Shown here: piece by piece, positions 51,018-59,907 of the stretch | Numbering within the stretch: the first letter of the stretch is position 1 | How the letters are laid out: each line of letters opens with the position of its first letter | NCBI RefSeq assembly: GCF_004786015.1 | Contig: NZ_CP032096.1 | Coordinates: 2,389,260-2,453,259 of the forward strand | From: Hydrogenovibrio crunogenus | GTDB lineage: Bacteria > Pseudomonadota > Gammaproteobacteria > Thiomicrospirales > Thiomicrospiraceae | Length of the DNA: 64,000 bases | Direction of reading: 5' to 3' | Made by a program: the position numbers and the translations under genes | Notes under the pieces: generated by a model | Seen by the model: the letters and a program-made list of their open reading frames with translations, nothing else | Databases searched by the model: none | What the model was told of the DNA's origin: nothing

Positions 51018-53909
51018 TTATTTGTGGAAGGTTTGGCACCATTGTAAAAATTCTTCCTGTTTAACCGGTGGACTAAACCCATAGCCTTGACCTAACTGAC
51101 AGCCTTTTTTGTGCAGATATTCCATCTGCGCTTCAGTCTCAACCCCCTCAGCAATAACTTCAACACCGACGGCCAGACCAACAGCGATTATCGCATCGAC
51201 AATCGCCAAGTCTTCTTTATCATGGGGTAAGGATCGGATGAAAGACTGATCGATTTTAAGCTGATCGAGCGGTAGCTTCTTTAAATAAGACAGGGAAGAG
51301 AAGCCTGTTCCAAAATCATCCATCGATAAAGACAGTCCTAGGGCTTTTAGGGCATGTAACACAGCAATCCCCTCTTGCTCATTCTGCAATAAAAAGCTTT
51401 CGGTCACTTCCAGTTCAAGATATTTCGGATCGAGCCCTGTTTCTTCCAGTACTTGCGCAACAGATTGAACAAAACCGCTGTGCATCAATTGTACTGTCGA
51501 CACATTGACCGAAATACGTTCCAGCGTCAGACCTTGACGTTGCCAGGTTAACCATTGTTGGCAAGCCTGCAACAAAATTTCCCGACCCAGCGGGATAATC
51601 AACCCGGTTGACTCGGCAATCCCGATAAACTTAACTGGCGAGATGACCCCCATTTCAGGATGAATCCAACGGACCAATGCTTCTGCCCCCACCACCTGGT
51701 TGGTCTCTAAAACAATCTGTGGTTGGTAATAGGCAACCAATTCCTGATTCTCAATCGCCTGACGTAAGGCTTTTTCATAGAAGAAGTATTCCGATGTGGT
51801 CGCGGCTAATTCTGAGGAATGATAAACATACCCACTGTGAGGCAACTTTTTTGCTTCAAACAGGGCTTCATCCGCTGACTTCATTAAATCTAACGCCGTG
51901 TCCCCATCAATCGAAGAAAGCGCGACACCGATCTTGATATCCAGAATGTGTTCATGACCTTCCACTTCGAAAGGTGATGAAAAGGCTTCCATAATCTCTT
52001 CAGCAAAATACGACACATCCTGCTTATTTTGGAAGGATTCCATCAAAATCAAAAAGTTATCTGCTCCTAAACGAGCCACTGAATCTTCCGCATCCAATAA
52101 TTGGGTTAAACGTTGAGCAACGCCTTTTAGCAATTGATCTCCATGTTCATACCCTATGGCATCGTTAATCATTTTAAAACGCGCAATATCAACGATGAGC
52201 AACGCCACTTGATTAGATTCATGGACCGACATTTGAATCGATTGCTGCAAACGATTCTTAAATAAAGAGATATTAGGCAACCCAGTCAAAATATCATAAA
52301 AAGAGAGCCGCGTGATTTCCTGCTCGGTGGCCTTTTGTTGGCTCAGGTCTTTCATCAACCCAACATAGTGTAGCAATTGGCCTTGTTTGTTTTTAACCGC
52401 ATTGACTGTGAGCCATTCCGGATACATTGTGCCATCTTTTTTCCGGTTCCAAATTTCTCCCTGCCAGGTATCTTTTTCGATTAACTCTTGCCACATTGCC
52501 TGATAAAACAAGGTTGATTGCTGACCCGAACTCAGAATCGACGGGTTTTTTCCAAGCACTTCTTCTTGGCTGTAACCGGTAATTTCTTCAAATTTCTTAT
52601 TCACCACCACAAAACGATTGTGAATGTCGGTGACCAAAATCCCTTCCCCGGCATTATCGAAAACGGAGCGTGTCAACATTTGAAAACGTTCACTTTCCTG
52701 ACGAAAACTCAAATCATTCACCACAATCAAATGCGCGGGTTCAGCATGGTAGGTAATGGGTTTATGGGTCATTTCCACCATCACCTCAGAGCCGTCTTTA
52801 CATAAGATGGTCTGTTCAATAAAGTCAGGATGATGTTGGTCAATTTTTTGCAGACGCTGCAAGAAGCGGTCATGCTCGACATCAGGAATGAGGTTTAAAA
52901 GACAGCTTTCCAATAACGCATTATCCTCATAGCCCAATAGTTGATGAGCGGCATGGTTTGCAAAAGCAATCTTGTCGTCTTGATAAATAATGACCCCATT
53001 GAGCGACATGCTCAATAAATCACGATAAAGCGTCTCGGCTTCTAATATGCGCTGTTCTTTTTCTTTGATGCTAAGACTGGCTTGGTAATAAAAGTTTTCT
53101 TCAATGCGGTGCAATAGCTCGGAAAAACTGATTAAATCAAGTAAATTGCCATTTTCATCTTCCACCCCAATGTGATGGAATTTATGCTGAATCATGAATT
53201 GCCTGACATAGGAGAGGCTTTGAGATTGTGAGACTGAAATCAATGGCCAGGAAGCGATGTCTTTGACCTTAAGCGTGCTGTAATCGATTTGTTGTGCGAA
53301 ACATTTCAGAAGGTCACGCATTGAGACAATGCCCAACTGATCCCCGTCTTTGACGACCAGCGCATCCACCTTGTGTTCCGACATCACCGTCAATACTTCA
53401 TCCATGCCACTCTCTGCCTGAATGAAGTATAAGTGCCCCGCCAGCAACTCTTGAATAGAAATACCATCTAAAAAGGTTTCGCAGCTTTGTGCCTGAACCA
53501 AATCCGACTCTGCCAAAACCCCGATAGGATTTTCATCACAATCGACCACCAATAAATGGTGAAACTGTTTTTTATGGAATAAATAGGTTGCCGAAGAAAT
53601 CAGTTCGTCTTTATGAATTCGACAAACCGGCGAGTTCATAACCGACCGAATCGGTGAATTTAAAATGTCTGCTGAAGAGAAATCGAGTTTTAACAGATCC
53701 GTTCGTGTCCAGATGCCAATAATTTCGCTCGATTCTTCAATTAAAATCGACCCGATGTTTTTTTCGCTTAATTGCCCGATGACCTCTTTAATACAGGTGT
53801 CTGGCGTACAGGTTTCTAACCCGATGTGCATGAATTGTGAGACCACAAGAGGCTGCTTTTCTTGGATCGTTTGAGTTTCCGGGTCGGGGTGATGTTTCAT
53901 GTTCGTCAT
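51018..53909 (-). CDS. CBS-PAS-GGDEF-EAL protein, probable c-di-GMP phosphodiesterase
   Basis: 963 residues, soluble. The N-terminal 290 residues hold four CBS repeats, i.e. two Bateman modules. Two PAS domains follow (about 295-410 and 420-545). The GGDEF domain is degenerate at the active site, with GADNF in ARLGADNFLILME. The EAL domain is intact: GAEALVRW, NVSTVQL, the ELEVTES and DDFGTGFSSLSYLKKLPLDQLKID motifs, and a terminal GQGYGFSPP. The expected activity is therefore c-di-GMP hydrolysis tuned by nucleotides (CBS) and by PAS ligands. Located 35 bases upstream of the kinase gene, possibly in the same transcript. Confidence 0.9.
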   Translation of the reverse strand: MTNMKHHPDPETQTIQEKQPLVVSQFMHIGLETCTPDTCIKEVIGQLSEKNIGSILIEESSEIIGIWTRTDLLKLDFSSADILNSPIRSVMNSPVCRIHKDELISSATYLFHKKQFHHLLVVDCDENPIGVLAESDLVQAQSCETFLDGISIQELLAGHLYFIQAESGMDEVLTVMSEHKVDALVVKDGDQLGIVSMRDLLKCFAQQIDYSTLKVKDIASWPLISVSQSQSLSYVRQFMIQHKFHHIGVEDENGNLLDLISFSELLHRIEENFYYQASLSIKEKEQRILEAETLYRDLLSMSLNGVIIYQDDKIAFANHAAHQLLGYEDNALLESCLLNLIPDVEHDRFLQRLQKIDQHHPDFIEQTILCKDGSEVMVEMTHKPITYHAEPAHLIVVNDLSFRQESERFQMLTRSVFDNAGEGILVTDIHNRFVVVNKKFEEITGYSQEEVLGKNPSILSSGQQSTLFYQAMWQELIEKDTWQGEIWNRKKDGTMYPEWLTVNAVKNKQGQLLHYVGLMKDLSQQKATEQEITRLSFYDILTGLPNISLFKNRLQQSIQMSVHESNQVALLIVDIARFKMINDAIGYEHGDQLLKGVAQRLTQLLDAEDSVARLGADNFLILMESFQNKQDVSYFAEEIMEAFSSPFEVEGHEHILDIKIGVALSSIDGDTALDLMKSADEALFEAKKLPHSGYVYHSSELAATTSEYFFYEKALRQAIENQELVAYYQPQIVLETNQVVGAEALVRWIHPEMGVISPVKFIGIAESTGLIIPLGREILLQACQQWLTWQRQGLTLERISVNVSTVQLMHSGFVQSVAQVLEETGLDPKYLELEVTESFLLQNEQEGIAVLHALKALGLSLSMDDFGTGFSSLSYLKKLPLDQLKIDQSFIRSLPHDKEDLAIVDAIIAVGLAVGVEVIAEGVETEAQMEYLHKKGCQLGQGYGFSPPVKQEEFLQWCQTFHK

Positions 53910-54011
53910 TCTACACTAAGTTTTTTACCGCCACCATACACAATCCCAAGCACTTAGACAAGAATAATATCAATAACTATTATCATCTGCAACAACCGTT
54001 ACAAGAACGTA

Positions 54012-54845
54012 TCATTGTCGTACCAGTCTTGCACAATCAAACGTCTGCTCATAATTGGATCGATAAGGATTGATGTCCAATCCCCCTCGGCGTAAATACC
54101 GTGCATAGACAGTCAGTTTTTGAGGCTGACAGAAGCGCATAATATCCGTAAAGACACGCTCAACGCATTGTTCATGAAATTCATTATGTTCTCTAAATGA
54201 AATCAGGTATTTCAACAACCCTTCGTGATTGATGTGCGCACCCTCATACCGAACCACAATCGATCCCCAGTCAGGTTGTCCGGTCACCAGACAATTGGAT
54301 TTCAACAAATGGCTATTCAAAGTTTCAGAAACCATCTCATCAGAATCAGTATGCAACAAGTCGGGGGTAACCTGATAATTTTCAACTTCGATATCCAAAG
54401 CATCCAAACAATGACCAGGTAGATTTCCCTGCAAAACAACCGATTCATTCAAACGATAAAACCTGACACCAACAGCCTTACCACACGCTTGGGATAAATC
54501 TTTCTGCCAACAAGCAATCACCTCGTCTTCTGATTCAAATCGAGTTCCATTAAAGGAATTCAAATACAATTTGAAAGATTTCGACTCAATCAAATTAGGC
54601 GCATCGGCTGAAAACACAAACTCAGCCCATCCGACTTGGGGTTTCCCTTTAAGGTTAAGCCAGGAGATTTCATACCCTGTCCAGATGTCCTCGCCCGAGA
54701 AAGGCAAAGAATTTAAATCAAACCCCAATTCATCTCGTTTTTCCTGGCGAGGAATCGGAAATAAAATCGTTGGATCATATGCCTGACAATAGGGAGTTGT
54801 TTGCCCTAAAAGGCTCTTATCGGCTGTGGAATTGGGGTTTGTCAT
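54012..54845 (-). CDS. queF: NADPH-dependent 7-cyano-7-deazaguanine reductase (long form)
   Basis: Reduces preQ0 to preQ1 in queuosine synthesis. From ATG 54845 (277 residues); the frame above begins with a weaker start. This is the long, two-domain YqcD-type QueF. The NADPH motif ESKSFKLYLNSFNGTRF is in the N-terminal half and the catalytic Cys in SNCLVTGQPDWGS in the C-terminal half, with SFREHNEFHEQCVERVFTDI. Confidence 0.95.
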   Translation of the reverse strand: MTNPNSTADKSLLGQTTPYCQAYDPTILFPIPRQEKRDELGFDLNSLPFSGEDIWTGYEISWLNLKGKPQVGWAEFVFSADAPNLIESKSFKLYLNSFNGTRFESEDEVIACWQKDLSQACGKAVGVRFYRLNESVVLQGNLPGHCLDALDIEVENYQVTPDLLHTDSDEMVSETLNSHLLKSNCLVTGQPDWGSIVVRYEGAHINHEGLLKYLISFREHNEFHEQCVERVFTDIMRFCQPQKLTVYARYLRRGGLDINPYRSNYEQTFDCARLVRQ

Positions 54846-54919
54846 AAATGTCTCTACACAAATCATGGGAACTTTGGGTATTATACGTTGAACCGTCTAC
54901 TGAATTGAATGGAGCTTCA

Positions 54920-55114
54920 ATGTTAATTACTTTGATCACGGGCATGCTATTAACCGCACTCGCTCTAGGTGTCTTGTGGGGTGGTTTTATCTTATTGCGA
55001 CGATTGCCACGTTTCGAACACCTCAACAGCCGTGCTGCCAATAAGCGCATGTTACAACTGTCCCTTTTATTTTATTTTATCGGCATCATTTTAACCATTT
55101 ACTGGATGGCGTAA
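54920..55114 (+). CDS. Small two-span membrane protein
   Basis: Function not recognised. I start at ATG 54920 (64 residues) because GGAG lies 5 bases upstream and the first span then begins at once. The longer frame up to 54848 has no ribosome site. Two hydrophobic spans (LITLITGMLLTALALGVLWGGFILL and LQLSLLFYFIGIILTIYWMA) are joined by a basic loop (RRLPRFEHLNSRAANKRM), suggesting an inner-membrane hairpin with the loop in the cytoplasm. Confidence 0.55.
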   Translation: MLITLITGMLLTALALGVLWGGFILLRRLPRFEHLNSRAANKRMLQLSLLFYFIGIILTIYWMA

Positions 55115-55127
55115 TTACGACCATGCG

Positions 55128-55724
55128 TCAAAGACATTTAAACGGACAACCCATGGCATTTAAAGAGTCCTTGAAAGATGCTAGATGAGAAACAGGTAGG
55201 CAAGCTTCAATCACCACCTGTTGACCATAGTCAATCGATTCAACTTGGCCGTCTAGTGTCGATAATAAATGACGGATCGGCTGTTCTTGTGAAAAATCAC
55301 AGTCAATTTTGACTGAAGTAAGCGGGATTTGTTTATGGGTTGGCAACATTTCCATTACGGCTTGCGCGGACTGACTATAGGCACGCGTTAGCCCTCCCGC
55401 GCCTAATTTGATGCCGCCAAAATAGCGCACCACAATCACCATCACATCGCCCACACCTTTGTGTTGAAGAACATTTAAGATCGGTTTGCCAGCCGTGCCA
55501 GACGGTTCTCCATCATCGCCCATGCCCGCATTGGTCGCACAGGCAGGGTCTCCCAAAATATAGGCCCAGCAATGATGACGGGCATCCGGGTATGCAGCTT
55601 TCATGTCTTCTAACCATTCCATGCCTTCCGCACGGCTTTGAATGCCTTTCGCGAACGCGAGGAAACGGCTTTTTTTGATTTCAATTTCAGCTTGTGCTAA
55701 TTCGGTTGGCGTAAAGTAAGACAT
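55128..55724 (-). CDS. IMPACT/YigZ family protein
   Basis: From ATG 55724 (198 residues), preceded by AAGGG. The N-terminal Impact domain is clear: EIEIKKSRFLAFAKGI, HHCWAYILG, DDGEPSGTAGKPILNVLQ, VVRYFGGIKLGAGGLTRAYS. A DUF1949-type C-terminal ferredoxin-like part follows (CDFSQEQPIRHLLSTL). Bacterial members are of uncertain function, with a possible link to translation control by analogy with eukaryotic IMPACT. Confidence 0.85.
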   Translation of the reverse strand: MSYFTPTELAQAEIEIKKSRFLAFAKGIQSRAEGMEWLEDMKAAYPDARHHCWAYILGDPACATNAGMGDDGEPSGTAGKPILNVLQHKGVGDVMVIVVRYFGGIKLGAGGLTRAYSQSAQAVMEMLPTHKQIPLTSVKIDCDFSQEQPIRHLLSTLDGQVESIDYGQQVVIEACLPVSHLASFKDSLNAMGCPFKCL

Positions 55725-55770
55725 AACCCTTATACAATTCAATTGAACAGAAAGTGTGGTGATTCAAACA

Positions 55771-55796
55771 AAAAATGACCAGGCCTGGTCATTTTT
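55771..55796. terminator. Perfect 26-base CCAGGCCTGG palindrome
   Basis: A5-TGA, CCAGGCCTGG (55779-55788), TCA-T5: every base pairs. It is located 17 bases past the stop of the CDF transporter (55814, minus strand) and before the IMPACT gene end of the intergenic gap. It is a strong bidirectional terminator candidate and the cleanest copy of the dispersed family. Confidence 0.8.
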
Positions 55797-55813
55797 AATG
55801 ATAACGTTCGCGT

Positions 55814-56782
55814 TTAAGAGGATGATTGCACCGTATCCTCACCTACACTTCGTGCCACCCAGATCGGTTGTGCGGTATAGATGACATCCAAAGATAAATA
55901 ATCATAGGTGCGTTTCAAATGTTGAAACAAACGGTCTCGTAAAGCATCTTGTTGATTGAGGTCAAACGGAAAATCGGATTCCATTTGAATATAGACCTGC
56001 ACGTAAATCATTCTGCCTGCTTGTAAGTAACGGATTTTCATATCCAGATACGGTACAGTCGCAAAGACCGTTTCCACTTCTTTTTGCAATAACGACATAT
56101 GATCACTGTTATCAGTGCGGCCGATAATTTGAAGCCCGTTGTCTTTCAAGATTTTCAAAGGCATCGGCAACATCATCATAATCAAGACCAGAATCACGAC
56201 TGGATCGGTATAAGGCACCCATTCACTGTGGCCGATCGATTCCATCCAAATTGCGACCGCAAAAGACAGGCCAACCGCAATACTGAGAATCCCCCCGACC
56301 AACCAGCCTTGTAAGTCGACATCGATCAAAGACGATTCTGCCGTCTTATTCATACGATACAAGATCGCCGCCAACCCAAACCCGAGAATGGACGCAATGA
56401 TGGAATAGAAAACCGCAATATTGGCATCAATGTGGCGCCCGCCATGCAAAATGGCCTCTACCGAAGCATAAAAAGCTACCAAAATGACCAGCAGAATTAA
56501 AATGCCTTTGATGAAGTTCAAGACCGGCTCGAAAATGGCATAGCCAAACGGTTGAGATTGGCTGGCCTGTTTAGCCATCAACCCAACCACACGCAGTGTC
56601 AATAACCCGGCCACCAAATCAATGAAGGGGTAAACCCCATCCATCAGAATGGCTTGAGAGTTGGTTAAATAAAAGAACACCAACCCAAGCACAGCCATAA
56701 TGACATCACCAAACATCACCAGTTTGATAGCGCTTTTTTCTGTCGCAATTTTTTGTTCTAAAGGAACTTTAACCTCTGCCAT
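55814..56782 (-). CDS. Cation diffusion facilitator family transporter (atypical metal site)
   Basis: From ATG 56782 (322 residues). Six hydrophobic spans and a C-terminal cytoplasmic domain (DMKIRYLQAGRMIYVQVYIQMES) fit the CDF family, which exports divalent metals by proton exchange. The membrane metal site looks altered. By alignment with E. coli YiiP, the first Asp of the TM2 pair is Tyr51 while Asp55 remains, and the TM5 His/Asp pair reads Asp156/Trp160. It may transport another substrate or use a different site. Confidence 0.8.
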   Translation of the reverse strand: MAEVKVPLEQKIATEKSAIKLVMFGDVIMAVLGLVFFYLTNSQAILMDGVYPFIDLVAGLLTLRVVGLMAKQASQSQPFGYAIFEPVLNFIKGILILLVILVAFYASVEAILHGGRHIDANIAVFYSIIASILGFGLAAILYRMNKTAESSLIDVDLQGWLVGGILSIAVGLSFAVAIWMESIGHSEWVPYTDPVVILVLIMMMLPMPLKILKDNGLQIIGRTDNSDHMSLLQKEVETVFATVPYLDMKIRYLQAGRMIYVQVYIQMESDFPFDLNQQDALRDRLFQHLKRTYDYLSLDVIYTAQPIWVARSVGEDTVQSSS

Positions 56783-56839
56783 TTTTCTAACTCTTTTCAA
56801 GACTAAAAGTACCGTGTCACAGATAATGCTGTCACCGGT

Positions 56840-58063
56840 TTACAATTTAAAAATACCCGGCCCTCGTTTTTTGGGTTTTTTACCAGTGTTGGTTAACTGA
56901 ACCATTACTTCGGTGTGCGAGGTATGAGGAAACATATCTACCATAATCGCTTTTTTCAGCTGGTAGCCTTGTTTTTCCAGTTCCTTGATGTCTCGAATCA
57001 ACGTTGATGCGTTACATGAAACATAAACAATTTTGTCGGCTTTCAAGTGCCCCAATCCTTTGCAAAGCTGGTAAGCACCTTGACGGCCCGGGTCAAGCAA
57101 AACGCGATCATATTTCTGTTTTCTAAACCAGTTTTGCGGGCTCACATCTTTAAACAGATCGGCTTGATAAAAAGTAGCCTGCTCACAATACATATTGGTT
57201 GCATTGCGTTGCGCCATCTGCACTAAATCCGCCTCGCCTTCAATACCGATGACCTCTTTTACCTGCTGGGCAATTGGTAACGTAAAGTTCCCCACTCCGC
57301 AAAATAAATCTAATACACGCTGGTCCTTATTTAAATCCAACCACTCCAGTGCCTTGTTAACCATCTGCTCATTGATTTCCGCATTTACCTGAACAAACCC
57401 CTGTGCTGGAAAATCAAGCTTCAAACCGTTTATATGGTAACAAGGCGATGTCGAACCCGTAGTGGATTGGTCAGACCAAAAGATGCCGTTATCCGCTTCC
57501 ACCACACTGATTTCTTTAAGCGATCGACTGGCATCTGGTAACACGGTCATACGCTTTTGCTTTAACGCTTCGTTCAATGCTGGCGTTAATAAAGGGCACT
57601 GCTCAATATCCACAATGTCATTGGAGCCTTTTGCTCGAAAACCAAAGCGTGCCTCTTTATCGGTTTTATTCTTCCCTAACACCAATCTCGCCCGACGACG
57701 ATAAGCGTAATCTTGCCCCGTCAAAGGAGGGTCAATCTGGCAGGCTTTCATATTTAAAGCTTTCGATAAAGCAGTATAGAAGTGAGAAGCTTTCCATTTT
57801 CGCTGACCGTCAATGGATAAATGCTGTAATTGGCATCCACCACAGGTGTCATAGTGAGGACAAAAAGCCTCAACCCGCTCTTCAGAGGGTTCCATTAAAC
57901 GCACGATTTCGGCTTCTTCATAGCTTGGCTGTCGATCCGTGATTCGAACCTCCACCACATCACCCGGCACGGCTTCTTCAACGAAAATCGCTTTACCATT
58001 CAAACGGCCAACACCACGACCATCATGAGATAACGTTTCAATCTTAACTGTCACTGTTTTCAT
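56840..58063 (-). CDS. rlmD: 23S rRNA (uracil-1939-C5) methyltransferase RlmD
   Basis: 407 residues, a little shorter than the E. coli protein (433). An N-terminal TRAM domain ([30 protein letters not shown]) is followed by the Fe-S cysteines in [11 protein letters not shown] and EQCPLL. The SAM-binding [16 protein letters not shown], then LLDPGRQGA and the catalytic Cys in [10 protein letters not shown] come next. Methylates U1939 in 23S rRNA. Encoded beside the CDF gene on the same strand. Confidence 0.93.
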   Translation of the reverse strand: MKTVTVKIETLSHDGRGVGRLNGKAIFVEEAVPGDVVEVRITDRQPSYEEAEIVRLMEPSEERVEAFCPHYDTCGGCQLQHLSIDGQRKWKASHFYTALSKALNMKACQIDPPLTGQDYAYRRRARLVLGKNKTDKEARFGFRAKGSNDIVDIEQCPLLTPALNEALKQKRMTVLPDASRSLKEISVVEADNGIFWSDQSTTGSTSPCYHINGLKLDFPAQGFVQVNAEINEQMVNKALEWLDLNKDQRVLDLFCGVGNFTLPIAQQVKEVIGIEGEADLVQMAQRNATNMYCEQATFYQADLFKDVSPQNWFRKQKYDRVLLDPGRQGAYQLCKGLGHLKADKIVYVSCNASTLIRDIKELEKQGYQLKKAIMVDMFPHTSHTEVMVQLTNTGKKPKKRGPGIFKL

Positions 58064-58109
58064 TTATTTTCTTTTTTAGTTTACAAGTTAAAAACGTCTG
58101 GACCTTGCA

Positions 58110-59465
58110 TTATTTACCGATACAAAACGAGGTAAAGATGCGCCCCAACAAATCGTCGGACGTAAATTGTCCGGTAATTTCAGACAATGCTTGCTGTGCT
58201 TGGCGTAAATCTTCTGCCAACAATTCCCCAGCCGCGAAATGCTCTAACTGTTGTTGGCCGGTTTCAACGAAATGTAAAGCCGTTTCCAACGCTTCCAAGT
58301 GGCGTTTTCGTGCCATAAAAACACCTTCCTCGGTCTGAGCATACCCCATTTCCGTTTTAAGATGCTGCTTCAGTAAATCCAGTCCTAAATGATGTTTTGC
58401 GGATAACCAAATTTCGGTTTCTCCTTCATTTTCTACCAGGCCTGGTGATTTTTCCATTAAATCAATTTTATTATGAATCAGTGTCACAGGTATATGGGAT
58501 GGCATTTTTTCTAAAATGGCTTGGTCTTCTGGATGAATGGCTTCATTCGCCTGAACCATCACCAAAATACGATCGGCTTCTTCAATGGCTGCCCAGGCGC
58601 GTTGGATACCGATTTGTTCCACCGCATCCGTTGCCTCTCTCAACCCTGCGGTATCCAATACATGTAGCGGCATCCCATCAATTTGAATCTCTTCTTTAAC
58701 AATGTCGCGCGTAGTGCCGGCAATATCGGTGACGATAGCCGATTCTCGACCCGATAACGCGTTCAGCAAACTCGACTTCCCCGCATTCGGCCGCCCTAAG
58801 ATGACAACAGACATGCCCTCTCGTAACAACACGCCTTGCTGTGCCGCAGCTAAGACCCGATGTAACTGCTCTAAAATATGCTGAAGCTGGCCTGCGACCT
58901 TACCGTCTGATAAAAAATCGATTTCTTCTTCCGGAAAATCGATTGCGGCTTCTACATAAATTCGTAATTGTATGAGCTGTTCGACCAGTTCATTCACCTG
59001 GTTTGAGAAATCCCCTTGTAATGACTTCAGGGCTGATCTGGCGGCTTGCTGAGAGCTGGCATCAATTAAATCCGCAATGGCTTCGGCTTGTGCCAAATCG
59101 AGCTTATCATTCAAAAACGCTTGTTTTGAAAACTCACCGGGCTCAGCTAAACGTGCGCCTAACTGTACCACGCGCTCTAACAGCCATTGCAAAATAACCG
59201 GCCCACCATGCCCTTGCAGTTCCAACACATCTTCACCCGTAAAGGAATGCGGATTCGGGAAAAACAGCGCAATCCCCTGATCCAAAACCTGGCCTTCCGC
59301 GCCCAAAAACGAACCATAATGTGCATAACGCGGTTTGGGGCATATCCCCAAAACCTGTTCCGCAATCTTGGCGGCTTTATTTCCTGAAACACGGACGATC
59401 CCCACACCTCCGCGGCCAGGTGCGGTGGCAATTGCTGCAATGGTGTCGTTTGTTGAGAAATCCAA
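58110..59465 (-). CDS. mnmE: tRNA modification GTPase MnmE
   Basis: Works with MnmG on wobble uridines. 451 residues: N-terminal tetrahydrofolate-binding domain ([21 protein letters not shown]), a helical domain, an inserted G domain with [22 protein letters not shown] and DTAGLR, and the invariant C-terminal CIGK. An exact decamer CCAGGCCTGG sits inside the gene at 58436-58445, encoding part of SPGLVEN in the G domain. Confidence 0.97.
   Translation of the reverse strand: MDFSTNDTIAAIATAPGRGGVGIVRVSGNKAAKIAEQVLGICPKPRYAHYGSFLGAEGQVLDQGIALFFPNPHSFTGEDVLELQGHGGPVILQWLLERVVQLGARLAEPGEFSKQAFLNDKLDLAQAEAIADLIDASSQQAARSALKSLQGDFSNQVNELVEQLIQLRIYVEAAIDFPEEEIDFLSDGKVAGQLQHILEQLHRVLAAAQQGVLLREGMSVVILGRPNAGKSSLLNALSGRESAIVTDIAGTTRDIVKEEIQIDGMPLHVLDTAGLREATDAVEQIGIQRAWAAIEEADRILVMVQANEAIHPEDQAILEKMPSHIPVTLIHNKIDLMEKSPGLVENEGETEIWLSAKHHLGLDLLKQHLKTEMGYAQTEEGVFMARKRHLEALETALHFVETGQQQLEHFAAGELLAEDLRQAQQALSEITGQFTSDDLLGRIFTSFCIGK
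58432..58452. repeat. CCAGGCCTGG decamer inside mnmE
   Basis: Exact decamer at 58436-58445, followed on the plus strand by TGATTTTT as in intergenic copies. It falls in the middle of the gene, where termination would be harmful. Confidence 0.85.
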
Positions 59466-59508
59466 TTTCCAGAATCCTTTCGGTGAATTTAAATACCTGA
59501 TGAAAACG

Positions 59509-59534
59509 CAAAACGCCCTGAAAAGGGCGTTTTG
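59509..59534 (-). terminator. Terminator between the hypothetical gene and mnmE
   Basis: CAAAACGCCCT and AGGGCGTTTTG form a perfect 11-bp stem with a 4-base loop. The stem ends in T-rich arms on both strands. It lies 26 bases past the stop of the small gene at 59561 and before mnmE. Confidence 0.8.
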
Positions 59535-59560
59535 TCAAATCAACCCCTTGTTCAGAGCAA

Positions 59561-59887
59561 CTAAGAAACCACGTTATAAGTCGTTGTTTTCAAATCCGTT
59601 ACAAAAGGTTTTTGATTCAGTCTTTCGACGGTTTTATCCAACTTCTTCTTTGATTTGAATGTCATTTCTTCCGCCTCATCATTCACTTTAAATGACAAAA
59701 CATAAAGCGGCTGCGTGTCTATTGATTCCTTAGTAGGCGCCGTGGCCGCGGAAGCCGCACCTTCTTCCAGCGGAATATAACCGTTTTCAGTTTTATAGCA
59801 AATCGGTGTGGTACCGTCTGCAACTAAAAACGTGACCTTACCGAACATTGGATGATCTTTACCCAGTTTTTGATAAGTTAATTGCAT
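59561..59887 (-). CDS. Conserved small protein between yidC and mnmE
   Basis: Function not recognised. 108 residues, soluble, starting MQLTYQKLGKDHPMFGKVTF. A central Ala/Thr-rich linker (GAASAATAPTKES) separates two beta-type halves, and the C-terminal half is Lys-rich (EEMTFKSKKKLDKTVERLNQKP). It follows yidC by 20 bases, so it is probably translated from the same transcript. It occupies a position within the rpmH-mnmE cluster that is often empty. Confidence 0.55.
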   Translation of the reverse strand: MQLTYQKLGKDHPMFGKVTFLVADGTTPICYKTENGYIPLEEGAASAATAPTKESIDTQPLYVLSFKVNDEAEEMTFKSKKKLDKTVERLNQKPFVTDLKTTTYNVVS

Positions 59888-59907
59888 GTGTTTTCCTTTT
59901 CTTTCAA

